Shown here: positions 12,433 through 23,120 of the stretch, in pieces
How positions within the stretch are numbered: the stretch's first letter is position 1
How the letters are laid out: each line of letters opens with the position of its first letter
Program-made: the position numbers and the translations under genes
Assembly: GCA_023101725.1 (NCBI GenBank)
Contig: JALJCO010000093.1
Coordinates: 248,001 to 312,000 of the forward strand
Direction: 5' to 3'
Length of the DNA stretch: 64,000 bases
Origin: Atherinomorus stipes
Taxonomy: Eukaryota; Chordata; Actinopteri; Atheriniformes; Atherinidae
The notes under the pieces: model-generated
The model's database searches: none
The model's input: the letters and a program-made list of their open reading frames with translations, nothing else
What the model was told of the DNA's origin: nothing

Positions 12433-12627
12433 CAGGGGTAGGGAACCTTGGTCCTCATTCTGCAGGTCTTCCATGAGTCCTTGCTCCTACATACTTGATT
12501 CAAATCAATGAGACAGAACTTGATAGGTTGCTAGATCCATTTGATTTGAATTAGGTGTGCTTGAGTGGGGACACATGGAAAACCTGAAGGGACAGCGTCC
12601 TTTAAGGACCAGGGTCCCCCACCACTG
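12433..12627. mobile_element. Short hAT-type element, copy 2
   Basis: Same family as the elements at 12064 and 13537: 195 bp with ends CAGGGGTAGGG and CCACCACTG. The flanks CCCCAATG (12425-12432) and CCCTAATG (12628-12635) form an 8-bp target duplication with one mismatch. More diverged than the other two, so probably older. Confidence 0.82.
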
Positions 12628-13329
12628 CCCTAATGGTACCTTTATGTCTGCAAGGTACATGAAAGAATGGGACAGTCCAGGGGGTGTTTGAAATCTGCAT
12701 TAGAAGTCATAGTGATTGATGTACATGTGTATGGAAGAGCTAGCATGGTGAAACTTGCCACAGTATATCAAGGTACTTTCAAGGCTGTGATACCAACTGC
12801 AACCAGTGAAGACTTGAAAATGCTGTATGACAAAGGACTCCTCTCAACAACAGCATGGCAAAATATCAAAAAGATTGCTCTTTAGCTTGTATTATTGGCT
12901 AGAGTTATAGTAGGTACTTTTTCATCTAAATAAACATAACTTTCTCCAGCACCAACTCAGTTTATTTTCAAGTAAGAAAAAAGAAAAACACCTTTTTGTT
13001 CTGAACTTTGATTGGACAGATCTGTCAGATCTAAATGATGAGAATATGAGCAGTAGTGGTGTAATTCCTGCCACTGACTGAAGAGGGAGACACAAGTTCT
13101 TCACTGCAGATTAAATCTTCTTGGCGGGAAAGTCACTACAGAAGACAAAATGGTAATATACACAAAAAGAAGAGACAGACTTTAATATATGTCCTTCTGA
13201 ACAGCCGAAGGTACCTCAATTCATGCGACTGCAACAAGAATTACCAAAACAAACATTAATTGAAGATCTCCAACTTTTCTAACATTTCCAACCATCAGAT
13301 CAAAACTGATTCGTTACCGATTCGTTACC

Positions 13330-13765
13330 GTATACCACTGATCAATAAATCAATCGTCATTTATTTGTCATTGTCAAAAATAACAGTTGTCATAGATAAC
13401 AACGAAATTATGTTGGAGCATACAACTTTTAAATAAATAAGTGATGCCACTATATGCAGATTACTTTAACCTATAATGAATTTGCCTGAGCAGCTAGGAT
13501 AGGCTCCAGCCCCCTACAAATCTGCACTGGCTAAGCCAGGGGTGTCCAGCTCCGGTCCTCGAGCGCCACAATCCTGAAGGTTTTCCATGTCTCCCTTCTC
13601 CAACACACACCTGACTCAAATTTATAGGCTTTTAGATACATTTAATTTGAGTCAGCTGTGCTGGTGCAAAGAGGCATGGAAAACCGTCAGGACAGCGGCC
13701 CTTGCGGACCGACTCTGGACACCACTGGGCTAAGCAGCAAATGGTTGGATGGAATAATCTACCTG
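13330..13765 (+). repeat. Fish dispersed repeat, split by a hAT-type insertion
   Basis: The outer parts read as one repeat: GTCATTTATTTGTCATTGTC (from about 13359), CAACGAAATTATG, then GCTAGGATAGGCTCCAGCCC (from about 13494), and after the inserted 191-bp element, AAATGGTTGGATGGA (13739-13753). The GGATAGGCTCCAGC and ATGGATGGA tail are familiar from a common fish dispersed repeat, recalled from memory. The family name is not known to me. Confidence 0.55.
13537..13727. mobile_element. Short hAT-type element, copy 3
   Basis: A 191-bp copy with ends CAGGGGTGTCC and GGACACCACTG and a perfect 8-bp target duplication, GGCTAAGC (13529-13536 and 13728-13735). It sits inside another dispersed repeat, so it arrived later than that repeat. 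Its arms pair over most of its length. Confidence 0.9.
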
Positions 13766-15909
13766 ATTTTCTTGGCCACTTGGGGGCAGACTAGAATTGT
13801 AAGAAACTAATTTCAAGAATAACTCATTGCATTAATCAGCACCTTGATGAATGCATGGGTTTATGTGAAAACCTTCTATGGTGACAAGAATAGAAAGTGA
13901 CAGTTCAATAACTACGGGGAATAGTGATGTTAGCATGGTGTGATAGCATCTGTTAGTTCTTGTAGATTATTTCTTCAGTGAATAAAGAGCAATTAATGGC
14001 AAGAAGGCATTTTCTAAATGCAAAAACTGTGTTAAGTGGCTGATTTTTCACTTAATTTCACTCCAACTCTGGTTCGCTAATCAGATTGGCCGAAGCTTGC
14101 CAAAGCAAGCCTAATCATTTACTCAAATAGCATTTCTCACTGTATAGTGTAGGGATTTAGAACTGGCTAAAACATGCTGGTCTAGTCCATCGCTACTTCC
14201 CAGAAACAGGTTTGTCACTACAACAAAAAGATGGCACTACAGTGTACCTTGCGGATTTTCTTTATGATTACCAAGACTTTGAGGTAGTCAGGCTAGTTTA
14301 CTTCTTATTGGCCAAGACACTGGTATCACACAACCAGAGGACAAGCTTCCATCAATCATGATGAAACCTGAAAAAAAAAAAAAAAGAAAAATTAAAAGAA
14401 AGAAATGCATAAATCCCATCTCTTTTCTCCACAGGTTTTAGCTGCTAGTTCTCCTCTGAGAAGGAGCAGGCCCTAAAGCAACCTTAAAGTGTCTTTTCAT
14501 GTCACAAACTCTGAGCAGACACAAGATGAAGAGAATATTTAGACGAACCTTAAGTCTTTTTTAGCCTTTCTGATTCACAATGACAATTCTGGATAAATCT
14601 GAGTCGGAATATTGGAAAAAATTGATTGTGTTGTCCTTTTAGGTGGATTTTCTGACTGTTGGCTTTAGGCCTTCTCTCTGAGCTGATCCAATCAGCACAA
14701 AGCTCAACCCAGAAGTTTTTCAAGGCTGCGCAAAATTACTCACCCTGGAGTGCACTCTTAAAAAAAAACAACACAACATAAATCCCTTTAGGAGACTCTA
14801 CGGGGACAGTACTGCAAACAAGTAATGTTTGTGTCATGGATTTGTAAAATCTACTATGGATACCTTAGTTTATTCTTGCTAAAGAAGCTACTTTATGATG
14901 ACAGTGTACATTTATTGGGTTATTTCAGCACTTCAAACCTAAAGAAGATTGTTTCTTTAAAGATGCTAGCCAGAGGCTAAACCAAGAAATGGGTCAAGGT
15001 GACTTTTTTTTTTTTTTTGGGGGGGGGGTATCCAGGATTAAGAATCCTCTCTCTAGGACATTTACAAATTTTGAATCTAGCATCATTAAAAGCTGGTGGG
15101 TTAGGCAGAGTTTTAATGAGGACAGGGGCTGCTGGATTTAAATAGTCCATGATCCAGCGTGAGCTTGCATCAGCACAGCTCAGGGAATTAATGTCACAGT
15201 TCTTGTTGTTCCACCTTAACCCTCACTCAGGTCTTACCCCACACAATTTCCTGTGGGGACCTAATTCTGTCAAAGACAGCTAAACTGAATCCATCCAATT
15301 AGGATATTGAACAATTGCATTTAATGTAATGTAAAAGCTTTCAGATCATGATGCAGAGATTTGAGTGCACACTGTAAAGCATAGAAAAAGTATAAAAGAC
15401 CAATAACTTTTTTGTTAATCTGATTTTAAACTGCAATATTAATTACACAACAATAATAACAACAGGGGACTCTCCTGATAAATTTTCATTTACTGATTGA
15501 ACGTTTTGTAGTGCATGATTGCAGCATGACATATTTAAAGTTTTTACTATATTTTTAAGTGACAGTATGCAATGTACTTAGACTAATTGCATTTATTTGA
15601 AAATAATTTTCACCTCTGTTTTCAGATGAAAAAAAAAAAAGTGACATGCAAATGTTGCATTTTGAGCTGCTAGCAAATCTTATGTGAAGACAGAGGAAGT
15701 ACACTCCTGTAACTTAACAAAGAAACAGGCCTGAATGTTCAAACCCAGAAATTTGATGCGGGGCAGTAGTGACAATGACTGTGCTGCCCCCTAGTGGTGC
15801 ATATCACAACCAGCTGGGTTATATGGCAGCACGTAGAAAAAGTTCCAGCATTAAAAGTTTTACTTTGTTTGCTTATTAATTGAATAGCAGAAAATAAAAA
15901 TTACTGCTT
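13766..15909. other. Unique DNA, no gene recognised
   Basis: Ordinary AT-rich sequence with low-complexity runs: an A-rich tract at about 14371-14400 and a T run followed by a G run at 15008-15029. Isolated open frames of 50-60 codons occur on both strands but none shows a family motif. Confidence 0.4.
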
Positions 15910-18343
15910 TACACAGCTCATTTACTTTATTTGTTCTATTTTCAGTTAAAACAGTGGAGCAAACAAATCTGTAATTTAGTGCATTCTGATTTTAGTTTCA
16001 TTTTTAGATGTCTTTTGGAAACAGGATGGACTATTGTAACATTGCATTAGATTTGCACTTCTGCGTGATTAAAAAGTTGACTAAAAGTTTGCCTGTAATG
16101 TTATTTCCTGTGATAATACCCAGTCCTAAAGAGTGAGACTTCACAGTTCCTTCTCCTGGCTCAGCGTGTACTGAGATGATCTGTCCAGATGATGGAAGTT
16201 CTGCAACAGATGCGACAGAAAAGAAAATAATTACATGTATGCAAAGAAATAGATGGGGAAAAAAGCAAACATTTTGATATTTCATGCCACTAAGAAGAGA
16301 ATTTTTCACCATGTCTACCATATAAAATGATTTCTTGTAACCCATAACATTAAAATACTGTGTTTTAACAGTATTGCAAGTTTCATTTGTCATTTGTCAG
16401 ATAAAGTAGTCTGAACTTCAATTTGTTGCACATTTTTAAGAATTTTTAAGAATTTTAAAAGCAGGAATTCCAAACAAATTTACGTTGTTATAAATAGAAA
16501 ATTCATCTGTGAGTGAGGTACCCTTCATGTATTTATGTCAACAGCTTTTTAGTGAATTCTTTGTTGAACTGTGTAGTACTGTATTATTTTAGGTGTTTTG
16601 ATCTGCCATGTTCACCTTTGTAAATGCTGCCATCTAGTGAGTTCAAAAGAGAAGAACATGAATGTACCGGTTACATAAAAATGTCAGCTGTAACAAATCT
16701 CCCATCAGTCCTTACTTAAGAAATTAACTACTGATCTTTTACGTAGTAATTTAAAGTTAAGAAAAAGAATGAATATAGTTTATTCGCAAGCAAAATACTT
16801 TACTGACTTGTTTTCAGTCTGTATATACAGTACAATAACCAAGCCACTCATCACAGTGTGTACGCAAAAGAAAATTAATTTTACCAGAAGCAAATGGGAA
16901 TTATTTATATGCAAAATGCAGCAAAATAAAGCCATGCTCTGTAGCCTGAACAGTTGAGTGTTTTCTTTTACTTTTTGCAATTATACTGTAGAATTTCTCC
17001 ACATTAACAGAGGAGTTATTTCATGGTGCAGTATTTTAATGCAAATACCCAAATAATCATTTCAGCTTGGCAAATGTGCAACTTTTCTATACTTATAAAA
17101 CTGATTTGAAAAAATTGAATAGAGATTAATATAAAATGTTCGATCTCTGAAATGTTTTAATGGTTGAAGAAGTCTTTACAAACAATTACCTCAAGCTGAA
17201 CTCCTCTATCAGACACCAAGCTGGCATTCACTTGTGCAAAACATCAACAGTCCGTCGCATGTGTTGTTGCAATTTACAGTCATTAACATTTCACAACGTC
17301 ATGCTTCTACTGCTCAGTAATGTTACTAAAGTAAATGCAGGCACACACTGCGGCATTTCAGTGGGACTGTCATGCAGCATGAGCAGCACGAACAAGTGCT
17401 GCACATATAACACATCCTTGCACTTTCAATGCAATTCAAATGTTTTTGCATTATTGCTTAAAACTGTTGCAGCAAATTGTATAAAGCATGTTTCTTGATA
17501 AAAAAATAAAATAAGACCTCTGTGCAGCACTTACCTCTGCAACCGGCTGCGACTGAGGGTATACAGCACTTGTCTGGACCTCCTCCTGCTGCTCATATTG
17601 CAGTCCTTAGCTCTCCAGTTTCCTGTCTTCATGTTGTGCAGGAGCTTGGTGCAGGCAGAGCACACCCTTATATGTGATACCTGCATAGCTGCAGCACTGT
17701 CTGCCTGGGACCCCGGGCCAATGAGAGGAAAACATGTGCCAAGGACCATCTGTAATGGAAAAACAAATCCTGTAAAAGATTTGCTGGATTTTGCTGCACT
17801 GGGGAATGGTGTCCAGATGCCCTGAGTCTTAGTGACAGATGCTTTCTCTTCCACTCACTTAGCTAACCTGCACGTTTTTACATATCCCCCCCCCCCAGGA
17901 TCCCTGAATTCAACAACCCTGATGTTCCTTCACCTTGTATGCACATAACAAATCTTTAGTCATTTTTTATTTATGCTTTTACAGTTATTTCACTTAGCAC
18001 ACAATGTAGAATCCTTGTACTATACGTTATGTACACATTTGTGCCACAAATACCTTGTCACATCACAGAGAAGGGAGAAAAGGGGCTTTTCAGTCGAGTA
18101 ATAATTACCACTGCCACTGCAGTTTATTATGATAAAGGGCAGCGAAAGTTTTGTTAGCATCCTTTATGAAGAAAAAAAATTTGTAATGGGCCATGAAGCA
18201 GCATCTCATTTGCAGCTTTGAACTCTTGCTTGAACTGAATGGCAGGGCTGAAAGCTTTTTCTCTGGCTTACCGACAGCAGTACTTACCTTGTTTCTAATC
18301 CATCAGGTGCTGCAAATCGTCTATGGGATTTAGAGGTAGACAT
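15910..18343 (-). other. Candidate three-exon transcript, coding status unresolved
   Basis: On the minus strand, three blocks are bordered by consensus splice sites and can be read as one 119-codon frame. Block A starts with an ATG at 18343, has an in-frame stop just upstream, and ends at 18288 with donor AAG|GTAAGTA. Block B runs from an acceptor at 17798 (CCCCAG) or 17749 (TTTGTTTTTCCATTACAG) to 17535, with donor GTAAGT. Block C begins at 16200 after GTCGCATCTGTTGCAG; the frame stops at 16161 and an AATAAA lies at 15926-15931. Only the weaker 17798 acceptor keeps A in frame with B. The predicted product has a CSAC motif and an Arg/Ser-rich C-terminal part but no domain I know. It could equally be a non-coding RNA or chance. 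Confidence 0.22.
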
Positions 18344-19667
18344 CTGTAACTTTTATTTCTGTCCCATTCACCTTTCCTCTTAGTGCTCCATTGAGAGAAT
18401 TAGAAAGGTGCTTCTATGAATAACAGTATGTAAGCTTATTATGTATGGAATAAGAAAAAATAAAAGTAAAGACGCCCATACTGATGAATGCACAGAATCT
18501 TCCCCTTCAGCTCTATGGAAACTTCAGCTCATTTAAGATCATTTCTCTCATTGATTGAAGAAAATTGAGCTATATTGCCCTTATTAGCAAAGCATCAATA
18601 TTCTTTACAATATGGCGCTTTACAAATTTTATGGGTGTGAGGATAAACAACCTGATGAACATAACTGGATCAACAAATGAAGTGCTGTCACCCACCTGTC
18701 AGCTGTGACCATCTGGTCAAAAGGATCTATAAATATTTTTCACTACAAACTATCTTTTTCACACCAATTAATTAGTTGCAAACACTTGTTGGCATTTTAG
18801 AATGACTGACAGCTTTGCAGCACAGCATGATCTAACAAAACCAGTAATGCGATCCATACTTGTGCCCGCTGGATTTGCCTCTTCACCTTTAATCCCACTC
18901 ATTGATAATCTCAAGTGAAGCTGGTGTTGGATTCTCCCCGCAGTCAGATGAAGCATATGGCTCCAGCATCTGTGAGACTATTTACAGCCAAGACTTCCCT
19001 GCTTAGCTGTTACAGCAGAAGATATATTAGGACAAAAGCCCACGACTCTCATTGACAAAATCTGATTTAACTACAGGCCGTCTGCTGCCAATACACTCCA
19101 GCCTTGGTTCAGGTCACCAACTGTTCAGACTTTGACTCAGCTTTTCCTTGCTGCTCTGCCTTAAAACCACCAGATGATTGTGGTTATCATCTGATGTACA
19201 ATAAATTATTACAGGCAGATGTGATGATTTTTTTTTTCTTATACTGAGGAAAATTATAGTGCAAGTAGGCTTCAGAAATAAATGCAACTAATCAAAATCT
19301 TTAGTCAAGTCTAGGAAGATTTTGCATCTGTGATAGACTTCACTTATCCTCAAAAAAGTTTTCAGTGGGATTTGAATCAAGAGCTATTGCAGGACAATTT
19401 CATATAAAGCATGTTTTCATTTTCAACTGTTCTTGTGTTGCTTTATGTGTGTGAAATGTTATTCCTGTTGAATTATACACAGGACCCTCACCTCAAGTCT
19501 CACTTTCTGATGCTGCTACATTTGACTGTGAAATAAATAAGTAATTTTATAATTTGGTCAACTGCAAAAATAATGAAAAAAACACAATGACAGTGGGAAA
19601 TTGGATAAAATTTCAGCATATAATACCAATAAAGCTAAATACAAAAAAATTGTAAAAGACTAATCTT
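18344..19667. other. Unique DNA, no gene recognised
   Basis: No exon, RNA gene or repeat family recognised. Open frames are under 65 codons and unremarkable. Confidence 0.4.
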
Positions 19668-20265
19668 TCTCTGCTAACTGGAGCGCGTAAGAGGGAACAC
19701 ATCACTCCAATTCTGGCTGCCCGTGCACTTTAGGGTCCATTTTAAGATTCTTTGTTTTTAAGTCTTTAAATGGCCTCGCCCCGTCCTACCTCTCTGAGCT
19801 CCTCCACCCCTACCCCCCTGCACGGTGCCTCCGGTCGGCTGATCAGCTGCTCCTTGAGGAACCGAGGTCCAGGCGTAAGCTCCGAGGGGACCGGGCCTTC
19901 TTTGTTGCTGCCCCCAGGATGTGGAACAGTTTACCGTTCCACAACCGTTTACAACCGTTGGCTTTTAACTCAACATGAGAATTTGCTCTCTTTTTGTTGT
20001 TTTAGTTTGTTTTTTAATGGTTTCAAATGTAATTAAAACCTACTTTTATCACTGCCCTTTACCCAGCACGAGACCTTGCTTTGTTTTAAGTTGTTTTTAT
20101 TAGTTGATTTGTTACTTGATATTTGGGTGGTGGTGGTGGGGGGGGGGGGGGGTGTGTGTTTGTGTTTGGGGGGGGGGGGGGGGGGTCCTGACATGTTCAG
20201 CACTTGTGCTAGCTGTGGCTGCTTTAAAGTGCTATTATAAATTAGGTTGTGTTGTATTGTATTCT
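19668..20265 (+). mobile_element. L2/CR1-like LINE, 3' end
   Basis: The last part of ORF2 and the 3' UTR of a non-LTR retrotransposon. Frames starting near 19668 read REHITPILA, then FKSLNGLAPSYLSELLHPY, ARCLRSADQLLLEEPRSR and APRMWNSLP, which is the conserved C-terminal block of fish L2/CR1-type LINEs after the polymerase domain. Frameshifts break it. The 3' UTR contains G-rich low-complexity sequence (about 20126-20187) and finishes with a TTTAAAGTGCTATTATAAAT tail. All of the endonuclease and polymerase are missing, the usual outcome of 5' truncation during insertion. Confidence 0.8.
20126..20187 (+). repeat. G-rich/GT low-complexity tract
   Basis: Runs of (GGT)n, two long G runs and a (GT)n spacer inside the LINE 3' UTR. 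Several G runs in a row could form a quadruplex on the plus strand; the exact run lengths are likely to be unstable in assembly. Confidence 0.9.
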
Positions 20266-20489
20266 CTGTCGTATCTGCTGTATTAACTGGATTACTGTGT
20301 TTTCTGAATAATGTTTTTTTTTCTAAAGTTAAAGCATTTTCTGAAACTTTCATGAGTGTAATGAAATTAGGGCTTTCCTAAAAGTTTCCTAAAAGTCCCC
20401 CATGAAAGTTTCTCCCCCTTGTGATTTGCATTTTCAGTGTGAAATTTGTTTTATGAAATATTCTCCTTTTTCATTTGTGTTTTTTCTCT

Positions 20490-20989
20490 ATTCCGCCACG
20501 AGAATTGCACATAGAACAGATTCAGCGTTTTAAAGTGAAATATTTCCGTATATTTCTTTCCATTTCGCCGAGCGGGCGGAAATCCAGTCCAGGTTTTGTG
20601 GAGGATTTTACTGGCAGGGCGCAGCGGTCTGCAGCATCCCCACACGAAGCCAGCCAGCCACACACGCTGTCCGAGAAGCTGAAGTTACACTGTTAAAGTA
20701 AACACAAACATTTATAGATAGATAATTCCAATTACTAGATAAGAACCTACTTAATATAGAAACGCTCTTGTCCATGCAAGCTCAAGCAAGCATGCTGTAC
20801 AGTCTTTTTATTTATCTATTTATTCTTTTAATAAAGATTAGATTGTTACAAATTTATCTCGTCATAAAAAACGAGCGAGAAAATTATCAGTGTGGTTGCG
20901 CTTCTGGCGCATTTTAAGTTTTAGGGAAGACAGCGTGCTTCTTTTTTTCTTTCTTTTTTTTTTTTTTTTTTTTTTAAGAAAAACAAAAA
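20490..20989 (+). promoter_or_regulatory. CpG-rich promoter-like region
   Basis: CpG dinucleotides are frequent here (for example GCCGAGCGGGCGG near 20568 and GGGCGCAGCGG near 20617) against a CpG-poor background. A long T-rich tract (20941-20976) lies just before a CpG-rich transcript-like block that ends in a splice donor. Together this looks like a promoter for the plus-strand exon that follows. No TATA box is convincing. Confidence 0.35.
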
Positions 20990-21394
20990 GTGAACTTCCT
21001 GTTTCGGGGTGGTCCACAGTCTGTGGAGAAAAGGAGGGAGGGAAGGGGGGTGCGCATTCCCGCATTGGCTGTGCAACCAACTCCAAGGCGCTTTGCGGGA
21101 CTCCAGAGCCGAACATGGGGTTCAGTTTTGTCACCGACTGCGTGGAGCAACTTTGAAGAAAAAGTATGTAAAACGGGGAAAAGGACGCTGCTGAAGAAGG
21201 ACAATACGTCGGTTTCTCTGAAGAGTTCAGTCATCTCCATCCGAGCGCGCTTGCCAAAAAAAAGTAGAGAGAAAAAACGAGAGACGAGGAGGCTTAGCTG
21301 GAAACTTTCACAGTCCTTGGACCCTGTGAGCTCTTCCAAGGACTCTGGGAATCCAGTCAGTGTTTCATGCTGAATATTCCAACATTAACCTGAG
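20990..21394 (+). other. Probable non-coding first exon of an unidentified gene
   Basis: A 400-bp block with high CpG density ending at CCTGAG|GTAAGA (donor GT at 21395-21396), a strong consensus. All frames contain stops, so it would be 5' untranslated sequence; it holds a short upstream frame starting at the ATG near 21115 and closing within 15 codons. Several overlapping open frames of 60-127 codons on both strands are products of its GC-richer composition, and none has a recognisable domain. If real, the coding exons must lie further to the right, possibly beyond the window, which would make most of 21.4-64 kb a first intron. The gene is not identifiable from this part. An RNA-seq read spanning 21394 would settle it. 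Confidence 0.38.
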
Positions 21395-22276
21395 GTAAGA
21401 AATGATTCATCACGCTTGAAATCACTTCAGATTATTAATAGAGTGAATTTTTTTATTTGAAAGCTGTGTGTTTTGGTTACACTACAGTTACAAGCCTACT
21501 TTTTTTTTCGTAAAATGGGGGGTGGGATCTTTGTTTTTGTGTTAAAATCTCCCCAGGTTGTGGAAGGTGAGTTTTTTCTCCACCACTGTCTTTAATAGTT
21601 GCGTTTCTCTACACTTCAGCTGCTCTCTGTAACAAATCAGACTGCTTCAGGCACTGGAACTTGTTTTTATGAATTTGGGGACTGTGAAGAATATATTGCC
21701 ACGATCTTAGCTTTGTTTGTGTTCAGACATGAGAAATGTAAGTTTCCCTGCATTTTTACGCTCATCCTCAGACCCTTTAAAAGTACTCCTGTCTGCACGG
21801 TTTAAGGTCAGGAGGGGAGGAGGGGAGCAGCTGTTTCTTGTAACCTGAAATACTTGAGGTGCCAATATCTTCTCCAAATGGGAGTTTCTGAAACAACACC
21901 CCATGAACAACACCATCATTTAGAGCTGCATGAGATTTTAAAAAGCAAAAAGCTGTTTTTTTTAAGTGCTTGTATTCAGTCTCTCTCTCTCTCTCTCTTT
22001 TTTTTTTTACCTGAAAAAAGACATGCATTGAAGTCTGCTATAATCCATCTCTAATCTTGCTTAGATTATGGATTCTAATCTAATTATCTTCATGAGAGTT
22101 GACTGTAGCTGCTAATGTGGGAAGATTAGGCCGCTGGTCTTCATGTTAGTGGCCCTGGACTGAAGAGCGTCAACATCGGACTCAATAGGAGAACCAAACA
22201 CTTATTTATTCCAAAGTGACAGTGAGAAGTGCTGAGCACACAAAGTCGCAACCTTCTTTAACAGTATTTGCACAGT

Positions 22277-22297
22277 CACACACACACACACACACAC
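22277..22297. repeat. (CA)n microsatellite
   Basis: About ten CA units, followed by an imperfect extension. Confidence 0.95.
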
Positions 22298-23100
22298 GCA
22301 TACACACAGAGGGAGAATGGGCTTTGGAGACAACAATGAGAGAGAGACAATTTATAGGATTTATTGAGCAAATCTGAAGTGCACAAACTATTAAAGCATT
22401 GCTTTTTTTGTAATTTATGCACAAGAACTAGAAACAAGAAATCAAATGTTCATGAGTTTTTATTACCTTTGACATTTTGTTACGTCTCAATTGATAATTG
22501 CTTCTTTTAAACTTTTTACCCCCCTTTTGAAAGAATATATTCCATCTCAGACAAGTATTGGGAGCAGTCACACGGGGGGTCAGTTTGCAGGAGGAAAGTG
22601 CACTTGTCCTTTGGCCACGTGTGAAAAGCTCCACAGGGAAGCTTCCTCACCCTCTCTGGTCTTTATCAAGTGTGTTGAGGCCAAAAGGCTCCTTAATGGG
22701 AATAGTCTTAAACCAATAGGCCATACAGGAAGCCAGTCAGTCCCGGGTCAGGACTGATGTGATTTATCAGAGCCATATCAGAGCGGTGATAAGTTTCTAT
22801 CAGGCTTAGTTGTAAATTAATTTAATGGAGTTTGCTCCTGCTTTCTACTGCTGTGGAGTTAAAGCACCCTTTATCAACAGAAAGTCCGGGAATAACTGAG
22901 TAGGTGCTCCTCATTTAGTGTCATTGGTGTTAATGATGTGGACAGATTTAGATTTATTGTTGTAATTGGCCCCTGGTCATGTGACAGACATCAGAAACAG
23001 GCAGCAACAAGTGGCGTGTTTTTGACCAGATTCCATTTTAGTCTGCTCAGCAAGAAACATGTGTCACGTGATGCCTTACACACCCCCTCCCAGCATACAT

Positions 23101-23120
23101 ACACACACACACACACACAC
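23101..23120. repeat. (AC)n microsatellite
   Basis: Ten AC units, perfect, next to C-rich and G-rich purine/pyrimidine sequence. Confidence 0.95.

Noticed and set aside
20862..21373. Six overlapping open frames of 61-127 codons
   Set aside because: All overlap in the CpG-rich block on both strands, none has a domain, and the splice donor at 21395 fits better with untranslated sequence.
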